NCBI GenBank assembly: GCA_030680355.1
Contig: JAUXVF010000025.1
Span: 115,886 to 179,885 of the forward strand
DNA: 64,000 bases
Direction: 5' to 3'
Source of the DNA: Caulobacter sp.
GTDB lineage: Bacteria > Pseudomonadota > Alphaproteobacteria > Caulobacterales > Caulobacteraceae
Both the position numbers and the translations under genes were made by a program. Below, one piece after another: positions 7,114 to 15,797 of this stretch. Within the stretch, counting starts at the first letter, position 1; each line of letters starts with the position of its first letter. The notes under the pieces are model-generated. The model saw nothing but the letters and a program-made list of their open reading frames with translations, was not told where the DNA came from and searched no databases.

Positions 7114-9078
7114 ATGCCCGTCAGCCCCGTTACGATGGCCGACGCCATCCGCGTCCTCTCCATGGACGCTGTCCATGCCGCCAAGTCCGGCCACCAGGGC
7201 GCGCCCATGGGCCTGGCCGATGTGGCCACCGTGCTGTGGACGAAATTCCTCAAATATGACGCCAGCCGGCCGGACTGGGCCGACCGCGACCGTTTCGTGC
7301 TGTCGGCCGGCCACGCCTCGATGCTGATCTACAGCCTGCTGCATCTGACCGGCTCGAAGGCCGTGACCATGGAGCAGATCCGCAACTTCCGTCAGTGGGG
7401 CAGCAACACGGCGGGCCATCCCGAGTACGGCCACACGCCCGGCGTCGAGGTCACCACCGGCCCGCTGGGCCAGGGCCTCGCCACCGCTGTCGGCATGGCC
7501 ATGGCCGAGCGTTCGATGAACGCCCGCTACGGGGACGACCTGGTCGACCACCGCACCTGGGTCATCGCCGGCGACGGCTGCCTGATGGAGGGCGTCAGCC
7601 ATGAGGCCATCAGCCTCGCCGGGCGGCTCAAGCTCGGCAAGCTGACCGTCCTCTTCGACGACAACAACACCACCATCGACGGCGCCGCCACCATCGCCGA
7701 GACCGGCGATCAGATCGCCCGCTTCAAGGCCGCCGGCTGGGCGGTCAAGGCGGTCGATGGTCACGACCACGGCAAGATCGCCGCGGCCATGCGCTGGGCG
7801 ACGAAACAGTCGGTCCCGACCATGATCGCCTGCCGCACCAAGATATCGAAGGGCGCCGGCCCCAAGGAAGGCGACGTCCACGGCCACGGCTATTCCCTGT
7901 TCGACGCGGAAGGCGTCGCCGCCCGCGAGGCCATGGGCTGGACCCTGCCGCCGTTCGAGATGCCCGAGGATGTCACCGCCGCCTGGCGCAAGGCCGGCCG
8001 CAAGGGCGCCTCGCCCCGCCGCAAATGGGAAGCCCGGCTCAAGGCCGACGCCCGCGCCGCCGACTTCACCCGCGCCATGAAGGGCGACCTGCCGGCCGGG
8101 GCCTTCGAGGCCCTCGACGCCCATATCGCCAAACTGCTGGCCGAGCCGGTGGTCAACGCCACCCGCGTCCATTCCGGCGCCGCCCTGGCCGCCCTGACCC
8201 CGGCCATCCCCGAGATGATCGGCGGCTCGGCCGATCTGACCGGCTCCAACAACACCTTCGTCAAGGGCATGGTCGCCTACGATCTGCCCGACTACGCCGG
8301 CCGCTACGTCCACTACGGCGTGCGCGAGCACGGCATGGCGGCGGCGATGAACGGCATGGCCCTGCATGGCGGCGTGATCCCCTACAGCGGGGCCTTCATG
8401 GTGTTTTCCGACTACAGCCGCCCGGCCATCCGTCTGGGCGCGCTGATGGGCGTGCGGGTCATCCATGTGATGACCCATGACTCCATCGGTGTGGGCGAGG
8501 ACGGCCCCACCCACCAGCCGGTCGAGCACCTGGCGTCCTTGCGGGCCATGCCCAACCTGCTGGTCTTCCGCCCGGCCGACGCGGTCGAGGCGGCCGAATG
8601 CTGGCGTCTGGCGCTGGAGTCGAAGACCACGCCGTCGGTGATGGCCCTGTCGCGCCAGAAGACCGGCATCGTGCGAACCCAGGGCGGCAATCTGTCGGCC
8701 AGGGGCGCCTATGAAGCCGCCGCCGCCGAGGGCGAGGCCCGGGTTACGATCTTCGCCTCGGGCTCGGAGGCGCCCATCGCCCTGGCCGCCCGCGACCTGC
8801 TGCAGGCGCAGGGCGTGCCGACCCGGGTGGTTTCGACCCCCTGCTGGGAGCTGTTCGAGCAACAGACGCCGGCCTACCGCGCCGCCACCATCGGCAAGGC
8901 CCCCGTGCGGGTGGCCGTCGAGGCGGCGGTCAAGTTCGGCTGGGAGCGGTTCATCGGCGAGGACGGCGTCTTCGTCGGCATGACCGGCTTTGGCGCCAGC
9001 GCCCCGGCCGACCGGCTGTACAAGGAATTCGGCATCACCGCCGAGGCCGTGGCCGCCGCCGCCAGGGCGAAACTCTAA
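7114..9078 (+). CDS. tkt: Transketolase
   Basis: A thiamine-diphosphate enzyme that transfers two-carbon ketol units between sugar phosphates in the pentose phosphate and Calvin-type pathways. The 654-residue protein is full length. The TPP motif GDGCLMEGVSHEAISLAG followed by FDDNNTTID lies near residues 150-185, and the pyrimidine-domain motif GVREHGMAAAMNGMALHGG near 405. The substrate-binding His of SGHQGAPMG is near residue 26. ATG 7114 is chosen; an in-frame upstream GTG would add 15 non-conserved residues. It heads a plus-strand run with gap, pgk and fba. A hairpin plus T tract follows at 9095. Confidence 0.97.
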   Translation: MPVSPVTMADAIRVLSMDAVHAAKSGHQGAPMGLADVATVLWTKFLKYDASRPDWADRDRFVLSAGHASMLIYSLLHLTGSKAVTMEQIRNFRQWGSNTAGHPEYGHTPGVEVTTGPLGQGLATAVGMAMAERSMNARYGDDLVDHRTWVIAGDGCLMEGVSHEAISLAGRLKLGKLTVLFDDNNTTIDGAATIAETGDQIARFKAAGWAVKAVDGHDHGKIAAAMRWATKQSVPTMIACRTKISKGAGPKEGDVHGHGYSLFDAEGVAAREAMGWTLPPFEMPEDVTAAWRKAGRKGASPRRKWEARLKADARAADFTRAMKGDLPAGAFEALDAHIAKLLAEPVVNATRVHSGAALAALTPAIPEMIGGSADLTGSNNTFVKGMVAYDLPDYAGRYVHYGVREHGMAAAMNGMALHGGVIPYSGAFMVFSDYSRPAIRLGALMGVRVIHVMTHDSIGVGEDGPTHQPVEHLASLRAMPNLLVFRPADAVEAAECWRLALESKTTPSVMALSRQKTGIVRTQGGNLSARGAYEAAAAEGEARVTIFASGSEAPIALAARDLLQAQGVPTRVVSTPCWELFEQQTPAYRAATIGKAPVRVAVEAAVKFGWERFIGEDGVFVGMTGFGASAPADRLYKEFGITAEAVAAAARAKL

Positions 9079-9094
9079 CGCCGGCGGCGCCGGT

Positions 9095-9120
9095 CCCGCG
9101 AGACCTCGCGGGTTTCCTTT
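9095..9120 (+). terminator. Intrinsic terminator after tkt
   Basis: CCCGCGA (9095-9101), loop GACC, TCGCGGG (9106-9112), then TTTCCTTT. It lies 16 bases after the tkt stop codon, indicating that tkt is transcribed separately from gap. Confidence 0.7.
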
Positions 9121-9161
9121 CGTCTCCCGACTTGGCAGTCTGGCTGTCAGGGGGACTGACC

Positions 9162-9782
9162 ATGAGCCGGATCACCAACGCCTGCCTCGCCGCCCTGCTG
9201 GCGATCGCCCTGGCCGCGCCGCTGGCGCCGGCGATGGCGGCCGAGCCCACGCCGTTGCCGGCCCACGCCCTGCGGCTCGGCTGCTGGGGTGGCGACGCCC
9301 CGGTGACCGCGCAGGAGGTGGCGGCCATCCAGGACCTGATGACCTTCGCCGAGGATAACGACGGCCGGCCGGTTTATCTCGACGCGGTCATCACCGCCGA
9401 CGCGGGGGCGGGCGGCTGCCGGCGCGATTACACCGGCAAAGCCAAACGTCCGGCGCCGACGGAAGATGGCGCGGTCATCGTCATGGACCGCTGTGAGAGC
9501 AAGGCCCTCTGCTGGCGACAGGGTCTGTTGCAGATCACCGCCAACGGCCCGCCGATGGTCATCGAACACAGCATCATCCTGCCCCGCCCCGAAGACCTGC
9601 CCGAAAGCCTGCCCTACCGCATGGGCGGCTATGGCGACTGGCTGAACTACCAGGGCCCGTTCATCGTCCGGTTCCACAGCGGCACCGGCTACGTCTACGT
9701 CACCTTCACCCCGCCGGACCCGGCCCTGGTCGACGTCTGGCGCCGCGCCGCCTGCAACGCCGACCCGGCCGCCTGCCGGTAG
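9162..9782 (+). CDS. Secreted protein of unknown function
   Basis: I do not recognise this 206-residue protein. It has a good signal peptide (hydrophobic LAALLAIALAAPLAPAMAA, cleavage near residue 26), so it is probably periplasmic or released. Several cysteines in the mature part (GCWGG, GGCRRDY, DRCESKALCW, RRAACNADPAACR) could form disulphides. A Gly/Tyr/Asp-rich central portion suggests a beta-rich fold. ATG 9162 follows GGGGGA. It stands alone between tkt and gap, with its own gap on both sides. Codon use resembles its neighbours. Confidence 0.75.
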   Translation: MSRITNACLAALLAIALAAPLAPAMAAEPTPLPAHALRLGCWGGDAPVTAQEVAAIQDLMTFAEDNDGRPVYLDAVITADAGAGGCRRDYTGKAKRPAPTEDGAVIVMDRCESKALCWRQGLLQITANGPPMVIEHSIILPRPEDLPESLPYRMGGYGDWLNYQGPFIVRFHSGTGYVYVTFTPPDPALVDVWRRAACNADPAACR

Positions 9783-9922
9783 CGGCCCGTCCCGACGCGG
9801 CGCCGGTCACAAATCCTCACCCGATGTGACCCCCGTCCAATCGGCCCCGGGGTTGACTCGCGGCCCCCTGACCGCAAAACCCGCGCACAATTCATCCACA
9901 CCTCGCCCGGAGCGCTCCACCC

Positions 9923-10930
9923 ATGACTGTTCGTGTCGCCATTAACGGATTTGGCCGGATCGGCCGCCTCGTTCTGCGCTCCATCGCCGAGCATGGCCGC
10001 ACGGACATCGAGGTCGTGGCCATCAACGACCTGGGCCCGGTGGAAACCAACGCCCACCTGCTGCGCTACGACAGCGTCCACGGCCGCTTCCCCGGCACGG
10101 TGACGACCGGCGAGGACTGGATCGACATCGGCCGCGGCAAGATCAAGGTCACCGCCGAGCGCGACCCGGCCAACCTGCCGCACAAGGCCCTGAACGTCGA
10201 CATCGCCTTCGAATGCACCGGCATCTTCACCTCGAAGGAGAAGGCCAGCGCCCACCTGGCCGCCGGCGCCAAACGCGTGCTGGTCAGCGCCCCCGCTGAC
10301 GGCGCCGACAAGACCATCGTCTACAAGGTCAACCACGACACCCTGACCGCCGACGACATCGTCGTCTCCAACGGCAGCTGCACGACCAACGCCCTGGCGC
10401 CCGTGGCCAAGGTGCTGCACGACCTGTTCGGCATCGAGCGCGGCTACATGACCACCATCCACGCCTACACCGGCGACCAGCCGACGCTGGATACCATGCA
10501 CAAGGACCCCTACCGCGGCCGCGCGGCGGGCCTCAGCATGATCCCGACCTCGACCGGCGCCGCCAAGGCGCTGGGCCTGGTGCTGCCGGCCCTCAAGGGC
10601 AAGCTGGACGGCTCCTCGATCCGAGTGCCGACGCCCAACGTCTCCTGCGTCGACCTCAAGGTCGTGGCCGGGCGTGAAGTCACCGTCGAAGAGATCAACA
10701 AGGCCCTGCTGGCCGCCGCCGCCGGCCCGATGAGCGGCGTGCTGGCCACGACGACCGAGCCGCTGGTCTCGATCGACCTCAACCACGTCGCCGCCAGCTC
10801 GACCGCCGCCCTGCCGCAGACGCAGGTCGTCGACGGCAAGCTGGCCCGGGTGCTGACCTGGTACGACAACGAATGGGGCTTTGCGACGCGGATGAGCGAC
10901 ACGGCCCTGGTGATGGCGAAGTTCCTGTAA
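9923..10930 (+). CDS. gap: Glyceraldehyde-3-phosphate dehydrogenase, type I
   Basis: Catalyses reversible oxidation and phosphorylation of glyceraldehyde-3-phosphate to 1,3-bisphosphoglycerate. The 335-residue protein has the Rossmann start VRVAINGFGRIGR, an acidic residue after the second strand (AINDLG) consistent with NAD preference, the catalytic cysteine motif SNGSCTTN (Cys about 153), and the C-terminal WYDNEWGF signature. The next gene is pgk, the following glycolytic step, separated by a repeat element. Confidence 0.97.
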   Translation: MTVRVAINGFGRIGRLVLRSIAEHGRTDIEVVAINDLGPVETNAHLLRYDSVHGRFPGTVTTGEDWIDIGRGKIKVTAERDPANLPHKALNVDIAFECTGIFTSKEKASAHLAAGAKRVLVSAPADGADKTIVYKVNHDTLTADDIVVSNGSCTTNALAPVAKVLHDLFGIERGYMTTIHAYTGDQPTLDTMHKDPYRGRAAGLSMIPTSTGAAKALGLVLPALKGKLDGSSIRVPTPNVSCVDLKVVAGREVTVEEINKALLAAAAGPMSGVLATTTEPLVSIDLNHVAASSTAALPQTQVVDGKLARVLTWYDNEWGFATRMSDTALVMAKFL

Positions 10931-10937
10931 GGATCTT

Positions 10938-11046
10938 GCGTGGTTCGACACGCGCTCTTCGAGCGCTGCTCACCATGACGTAGAGTTTTCAGCGCTACCC
11001 CTGCACGTCATCCTGAGCAGGCCCGAAGGGCCGTGTCGAAGGACGC
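10938..11046. repeat. Dispersed imperfect-palindrome repeat, copy 2
   Basis: About 109 bases filling the gap-pgk spacer. It opens with GCGTGGTTCGACACGCGC, has GCTGCTCACCATGACG and later CGTCATCCTGAGCA in the middle, and closes with GTGTCGAAGGACGC. These blocks match copy 1 (3161-3256) in order and orientation. The left and right halves are imperfect inverted complements, so a transcript could fold into one long hairpin just before pgk. Confidence 0.78.
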
Positions 11047-11062
11047 ACAATGCGAGACCCGA

Positions 11063-12253
11063 ATGACCTTCCGCTCCCTCGACACCGCTGACCTCGCCGG
11101 CAAGCGCGCGCTGGTGCGCGTGGACTTCAATGTGCCGATGGAGGGGGGCGTGATCACCGATGACACCCGCCTGCGCTCGGCCCTGCCGACGATCCGGTAT
11201 CTCAGCAGCCGGGGGGCGAAGGTCATCCTGCTGGCCCATTTCGACCGGCCCAAGGGCCAGCGCGTTCCCGCGATGAGCCTGGGCCCGGTGGCGGGACCGC
11301 TGTCAGCCCTGCTCGGCGAGCCGGTGCTGTTCGGCGAGGACTGTATCGGCGCGGACGCCTACCGGACGGTCGCTTCTCTCGAAAACGGCCAGATGGCGCT
11401 GCTGGAAAACCTGCGCTTCCATCCCGGCGAGGAAACCAACGACCCGGCCTTCGTCAGCGAGCTGGCCGCCTTCGGCGACCTCTATGTCAACGACGCCTTC
11501 AGCGCCGCCCACCGGGCCCACGCCTCGACCGAAGGCCTGGCCCGGCTGCTGCCGTCCTATCCGGGCCTGGCCATGCGGCGGGAGCTGGACATGCTCGACG
11601 CGGCGCTGGGCAATCCGCAGAAGCCGGTGCTGGGCATCGTCGGCGGGGCCAAGGTCTCGACCAAGCTCGACCTGCTCAACAATCTGGTCCGCAAGCTGGA
11701 TCGCCTGGCCATCGGCGGCGGCATGGCCAACACCTTCCTGGCCGCCCAGGGCCACGACGTCGGCGGCTCCCTCTGCGAACACGACCTGGGCGACACCGCC
11801 CGCGCGATCATGGCCTCGGCCAAGACCGCCGGCTGCGAACTGCTGCTGCCCGTCGACGTGGTCGTGGCCCGCGAGGTCAAGCCGGGGACGGCGACGCGCA
11901 CCTGTGGGCTCGATGACGTGAAGGCCGGCGACCTGATCCTCGACGCCGGCCCCGAGACGGTGAAGCGCCTGATCGCGGCCATGGACGCCAGCAAGACCCT
12001 GATCTGGAACGGCCCGCTTGGCGTGTTCGAGGTGCCGCCGTTCGACGCCGCCACCGTGGCCGCGGCGAAGCATGCGGCCGGGCGGGTGAAGACCGGCCAG
12101 CTGGTGGCCGTGGCCGGCGGCGGCGACACGGTGTCGGCGCTGAACCACGCCGGGGTGGTCGATGACATGACCTTCGTCTCCACCGCCGGCGGGGCCTTCC
12201 TCGAATGGATGGAAGGCAAGACGCTGCCGGGTGTGGCCGCCCTCGAGGTTTAG
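11063..12253 (+). CDS. pgk: Phosphoglycerate kinase
   Basis: Transfers phosphate from 1,3-bisphosphoglycerate to ADP. The 396-residue protein has the N-domain signature ALVRVDFNVPM near residue 16, HRAHAS, the hinge and nucleotide motifs ILGIVGGAKVSTK-like, and the C-terminal GGGDTVSALNHAG. ATG 11063 is chosen because it begins just before the conserved FRSLDTADL; an in-frame GTG at 11033 lies inside the upstream repeat. No strong ribosome binding site precedes either start, so translation may depend on the leader structure. Confidence 0.95.
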   Translation: MTFRSLDTADLAGKRALVRVDFNVPMEGGVITDDTRLRSALPTIRYLSSRGAKVILLAHFDRPKGQRVPAMSLGPVAGPLSALLGEPVLFGEDCIGADAYRTVASLENGQMALLENLRFHPGEETNDPAFVSELAAFGDLYVNDAFSAAHRAHASTEGLARLLPSYPGLAMRRELDMLDAALGNPQKPVLGIVGGAKVSTKLDLLNNLVRKLDRLAIGGGMANTFLAAQGHDVGGSLCEHDLGDTARAIMASAKTAGCELLLPVDVVVAREVKPGTATRTCGLDDVKAGDLILDAGPETVKRLIAAMDASKTLIWNGPLGVFEVPPFDAATVAAAKHAAGRVKTGQLVAVAGGGDTVSALNHAGVVDDMTFVSTAGGAFLEWMEGKTLPGVAALEV

Positions 12254-12291
12254 CGATTGCGCAAAGCGCGTAATACGGGCATTCATGCAGG

Positions 12292-12567
12292 ATGAAGCCT
12301 GAAGGTTGTCTTTCGTCCTTAGCGAAGGCTGCGGTTGCCGCGGTCACTTTTCGTGAGGCGCAGGCATCAACCAAGCGTGGCCGAAACCAGCTGAGAATCG
12401 CGGCCGGGCTGGCCATGATCGCCGCCGCCGGATTCTGCCTCGCCAAACTGATTGATCCGCCGACCCCGGCGTTCGGCTTCTGGTTCTGGCTCTTTATTGC
12501 CACTACAATGACCTCGATCCGACTTGCAGGGTGGTTGTTCCTGACGATCGAAGGAGGCGAAGAATGA
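12292..12567 (+). CDS. Small hypothetical membrane protein
   Basis: A 91-residue protein of unknown function. The first 35 residues are basic and hydrophilic, followed by two hydrophobic segments: LRIAAGLAMIAAAGFCLA and FGFWFWLFIATTMTSIRLAGWLF. It ends IEGGEE, and the TGA overlaps the ATG of a second tiny membrane ORF (ATGA). No clear Shine-Dalgarno precedes ATG 12292, so the N-terminus is uncertain. Support is the ordered membrane pattern and the coupling to the next ORF. Confidence 0.5.
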   Translation: MKPEGCLSSLAKAAVAAVTFREAQASTKRGRNQLRIAAGLAMIAAAGFCLAKLIDPPTPAFGFWFWLFIATTMTSIRLAGWLFLTIEGGEE

Positions 12568-12656
12568 GCAGCGACGCGGTTACCGCCATCGTGCTGGCCG
12601 GCCTGATTGCGTATGTCTTCGTGATCGGGCTGATCGTGAACCGCCACCGGTCCTGA
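12564..12656 (+). CDS. Tiny single-pass membrane protein (30 aa)
   Basis: Starting at ATG 12564, which overlaps the preceding stop and is preceded by GGAGGCGA, this ORF encodes 30 residues. There is one hydrophobic helix (VTAIVLAGLIAYVFVIGLIV) and a basic NRHRS tail, a typical positive-inside small membrane peptide. It has no recognised family. The strong ribosome binding site and ATGA coupling are the reasons for calling it. Confidence 0.5.
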   Translation: MSSDAVTAIVLAGLIAYVFVIGLIVNRHRS

Positions 12657-12739
12657 CGGCACGGTTCGGGCTGACCTGCGCGCGCTCCGATGCTAAGACC
12701 TTCGGAAAATCAGAACAAAGCGCAAGAGAGTCCGCCTGA

Positions 12740-13825
12740 ATGGCCCGTATTACCCTTCGACAGCTTCTCGACCACGCCGCCGACCACGACTACGCCGTGC
12801 CCGCCTTCAACATCAACAACATGGAACAGGGCCTGGCGATCATGGAAGCGGCGCAGGCCGTCGACGCGCCGGTCATCATCCAGGCCAGCCGCGGCGCCCG
12901 CAACTACGCCAACGACATCATGCTGGCCCGGCTGATCGACGCCCTGGTCGAGATCTATCCCTACATCCCCGTCTGCATGCACCAGGACCACGGCAACGGC
13001 CCGGCGACCTGCGCCACGGCCATCCAGCACGGCTTCACCAGCGTGATGATGGACGGCTCGCTGATGGAGGACGCCAAGACCCCGGCCGACTTCGACTACA
13101 ACGTCAACGTGACGCGCCGGGTGGTCGAGATGGCCCACAGCTGCGGCGTCTCGGTCGAGGGCGAGATCGGCGTGCTCGGCTCTCTGGAAACCGGCATGGG
13201 CGAGGCCGAGGACGGCCACGGCTTCGAGGGCAAGCTCGAACATTCAGCCCTGCTGACCGATCCTGACCAAGCCGTGGATTTCGTGCGCGAAACCCGTGTC
13301 GACGCCCTGGCCATCGCCATGGGCACCAGCCACGGTGCCTACAAGTTCACCCGCAAGCCCGACGGCGACATCCTGGCCATGAACGTCATCGCCGCGGTCC
13401 ATGAGCGCCTGCCCAACACCCATCTGGTGATGCACGGCTCCAGCTCGGTGCCGCAGGATCTGCAGGACATCATCAACGAGTTCGGCGGCGAGATGCCCCA
13501 GACCTGGGGCGTGCCGGTCGAGGAGATCCAGCGCGGCATCAAGCTCGGCGTGCGCAAGATCAACGTCGACACCGACAACCGCATGGCCATGACCGGCGCC
13601 ATCCGCAAAGTGCTGATGGAAAAGAAGGGCGAGTTCGACCCGCGCGCCTATCTCAAGCCGGCCAAGGAGGCCATGCGCAAGGTCTGTCAGCAGCGTTTCG
13701 AACAGTTCGGCGCCGCCGGCTGGGCCGGCAAGATCAAGCCGATCAGCACCGCCGACATGGCCAAACGCTATCTGACCGGGGAAATGGACCCGCGGATCGG
13801 CGCCGGCCGCGCCGCCGCCGAATAG
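12740..13825 (+). CDS. fba: Class II fructose-1,6-bisphosphate aldolase
   Basis: Zinc-dependent aldolase interconverting fructose-1,6-bisphosphate with dihydroxyacetone phosphate and glyceraldehyde-3-phosphate. The 361-residue protein belongs to the Calvin-cycle-type subgroup. Metal and catalytic motifs are intact: [10 protein letters not shown] (zinc His and catalytic Asp), [34 protein letters not shown] and [17 protein letters not shown] 12740 starts the conserved [13 protein letters not shown]. It completes the tkt-gap-pgk-fba set. Confidence 0.97.
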   Translation: MARITLRQLLDHAADHDYAVPAFNINNMEQGLAIMEAAQAVDAPVIIQASRGARNYANDIMLARLIDALVEIYPYIPVCMHQDHGNGPATCATAIQHGFTSVMMDGSLMEDAKTPADFDYNVNVTRRVVEMAHSCGVSVEGEIGVLGSLETGMGEAEDGHGFEGKLEHSALLTDPDQAVDFVRETRVDALAIAMGTSHGAYKFTRKPDGDILAMNVIAAVHERLPNTHLVMHGSSSVPQDLQDIINEFGGEMPQTWGVPVEEIQRGIKLGVRKINVDTDNRMAMTGAIRKVLMEKKGEFDPRAYLKPAKEAMRKVCQQRFEQFGAAGWAGKIKPISTADMAKRYLTGEMDPRIGAGRAAAE

Positions 13826-13828
13826 GGT

Positions 13829-14467
13829 CTACCAGCCGCCATAGGTGCGGCTGAAGCGGCCGCGCAGCTGGTCGAGGTCGCGGTCGGCCTGGTCCCGGGC
13901 GTAGAGCGCCTGACGGCGGTCTTCGTCGGCGCTGTAGCGCTCGTCGCGCAGCCGCTTGAGCCGCTCGCGGATGGCGCGCTTCTCATCGTTGGTCAGCGTC
14001 GGCGACTTGAGCTGCTCTTCGGCTTCGCGCATCTGCCGGTCGACGGAATCGGCGGTCTGTTCAGCGGTGCTGATCTCCGACCGGGCCCGGTTGATCCGCT
14101 GCTGGACGTCATAAACCATGCGGCCGTCGCCGTAGGCGGCCAGGAACGGCCGTTCCAGCGACGTCGGGCAGACCCCGCCGTAGGTGTTGCCGTTGCGCCC
14201 GGCCCGGAAACCGGACGGCGGCGTGCAATAGATGGTCAGGCCGCGGGCGCGGCCGGTCATGTAGCTGGCTTCGTTGGGGACCACGCCGTGTTTGGCGCAG
14301 GCCTGGCGGTGTGCGCCCAGCCGGTCGACGGTATAGCCGGCGGCGCCGTCCGAATAACCGATCCCGCCCCAGTCGCCGGTCAGGCACTGGTCTTCACTCA
14401 ATGTCGCGCAGCTGCCCGCGAGCAGGGTTGAAGCGCCCAATGCGACCGCAAGTCCGAGTTTCCGCAC
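13829..14467 (-). CDS. DUF2799 family lipoprotein
   Basis: A 212-residue envelope protein. The N-terminus is a lipoprotein-like signal (LGASTLLAGSC, lipidation Cys at about residue 20). Next comes the DUF2799 core with DWGGIGYSDGAAGY, RLGAHRQACAKHGVVPN and YMTGRARGLTIYCTP. The second half is a long charged coiled coil (SEISTAEQTADSVDRQMREAEEQ onward). Function is unknown; members usually sit in the outer membrane or periplasm. It converges with fba three bases away. Confidence 0.85.
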   Translation of the reverse strand: MRKLGLAVALGASTLLAGSCATLSEDQCLTGDWGGIGYSDGAAGYTVDRLGAHRQACAKHGVVPNEASYMTGRARGLTIYCTPPSGFRAGRNGNTYGGVCPTSLERPFLAAYGDGRMVYDVQQRINRARSEISTAEQTADSVDRQMREAEEQLKSPTLTNDEKRAIRERLKRLRDERYSADEDRRQALYARDQADRDLDQLRGRFSRTYGGW

Positions 14468-14564
14468 AGCAATCTCCCCGACAGCCTGTCGTCAGTTTGA
14501 TCCCGTTGGGAGAGCCGGGGCAAGAGGGGCGCTCATCACGATTTTTCGGCGACCGCCCGGACGA

Positions 14565-15200
14565 TCAGCCTCGCCGCGTGCTCCAGGCCAGCCAGACGGC
14601 GATCGCGGCCAGGGCCAGAGCAAAAGCGGCCCGGATCGCCTTGCGGCCGTCGGGATGGTCGGCCGTCACCAGCGGCGCGGCGCGCGCGGCGGCCAGGACC
14701 AGGGTCAGGTGGATGACGACGCTGATGGCGATGTGGATCAGCCCCAGCCCGAGGGCCTGGGGCGCGAAGACGCGATGTGGATCGGTGAAGCCGGGCAGCA
14801 GGGCGACGTAGAAGACGGCGGCTTTGGGGTTCAGCACATTGGCCAGGAACCCTCGCCCCATGAGCCGCGCTCGGGACGGCGGCGGCTCATTGCGGCCCTC
14901 GGCGTCCAGGCCGTCGTCGCGCCAGGTGTCCCAGGCCAGCCATAGCAGATAGGCCACGCCCGCCCAGCGCAGCAGGCCGTAGAGCCAGCCGACGCGCAGC
15001 AGGACCTCGCCGAGGCCGAACACGGCGGCCAGCAGGTAGACCGTCAGGCCAGCGGTGACGCCGACAACGGTCGCCAGTCCCGCGACGCGGCCAAACCGGG
15101 TGGAGACCACGACCAGATAGCCCATGTTCGGCCCCGGGGTCAGCTCAACCAGCAGGACGGCGACCACGAACGGGATCAGCAGGGAAAAGTCTGGCGGCAC
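14565..15200 (-). CDS. LysE family translocator
   Basis: A 211-residue inner-membrane protein of the LysE/RhtB amino-acid and metabolite exporter family. The family signature is near the N-terminus: VELTPGPNMGYLVVVSTRFGR. About six hydrophobic segments follow, with FLANVLNPKAAVFYVALLPGF marking the central conserved loop. The exported substrate cannot be inferred. It lies between the lipoprotein gene and bacterioferritin and looks independently expressed. Confidence 0.9.
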   Translation of the reverse strand: MPPDFSLLIPFVVAVLLVELTPGPNMGYLVVVSTRFGRVAGLATVVGVTAGLTVYLLAAVFGLGEVLLRVGWLYGLLRWAGVAYLLWLAWDTWRDDGLDAEGRNEPPPSRARLMGRGFLANVLNPKAAVFYVALLPGFTDPHRVFAPQALGLGLIHIAISVVIHLTLVLAAARAAPLVTADHPDGRKAIRAAFALALAAIAVWLAWSTRRG

Positions 15201-15224
15201 GGCGCGGCGTCGGTCCGAAAGGGG

Positions 15225-15713
15225 CTAGTGGCCGTCGCCGGTCAGTTCACCCAGGGCGCTCTGCAGGTAGTTTTTCTCGCCGAGCGACGTCACCAGCGAC
15301 AGCTGGGTCTCGAGGAAATCGATATGCGCCTCGGTGTCTTCGAGAATCTGTTTGAGCAGTTCGCGGCTGACAAAATCCCTGGCCGCCTCGCAATGTTCGA
15401 CGCCGGCCACCAGGGTTGTCCGGCCGCCGGTCTCGACCGCCAGATCCGCTGTCATACATTCCGGGACGGTCTCGCCGATCTTGAGTTTTCCCAGGTCCTG
15501 CAGATTGGGCAGGCCTTCCAGAAACAGGATGCGTTTGATCAGCAGATCGGCGTGCTTCATCTCGCCGATGGATTCATCATAGGTGATCTTGCCCAGCCGG
15601 GCGAAACCCCAGTCCTGGTACATCCGGGCATGCAGGAAGTACTGATTGACCGCGGTCAGCTCATTGGTGAGCACGCTGTTCAGCAACTTGATGATGGCCG
15701 TGTCGCCTTTCAT
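15225..15713 (-). CDS. bfr: Bacterioferritin
   Basis: Forms a 24-subunit heme-containing iron-storage shell. The 162-residue protein has the heme ligand Met52 (IGEMKHAD) and ferroxidase residues Glu18, Glu51, His54, Glu94 and His130. The residue expected to be Glu127 appears to be Thr (EDTEAH), with a Glu next to it at 128. Bacterioferritin-associated ferredoxin is encoded 1.2 kb away on the same strand, so the two probably share iron control. Confidence 0.95.
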   Translation of the reverse strand: MKGDTAIIKLLNSVLTNELTAVNQYFLHARMYQDWGFARLGKITYDESIGEMKHADLLIKRILFLEGLPNLQDLGKLKIGETVPECMTADLAVETGGRTTLVAGVEHCEAARDFVSRELLKQILEDTEAHIDFLETQLSLVTSLGEKNYLQSALGELTGDGH

Positions 15714-15797
15714 GGCGCGCTCCTTCCGTTTCGAGTCGAGGCGACCCTGAACCTCCCTTGGAAGAGCCGCAACCCAGATACGGCGAGGCGCGCCGGC

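Noticed and set aside
11033..11062. Upstream GTG start for pgk
   Set aside because: It would translate part of the repeat element into ten non-conserved residues; Pgk family N-termini begin at the ATG 11063 region.
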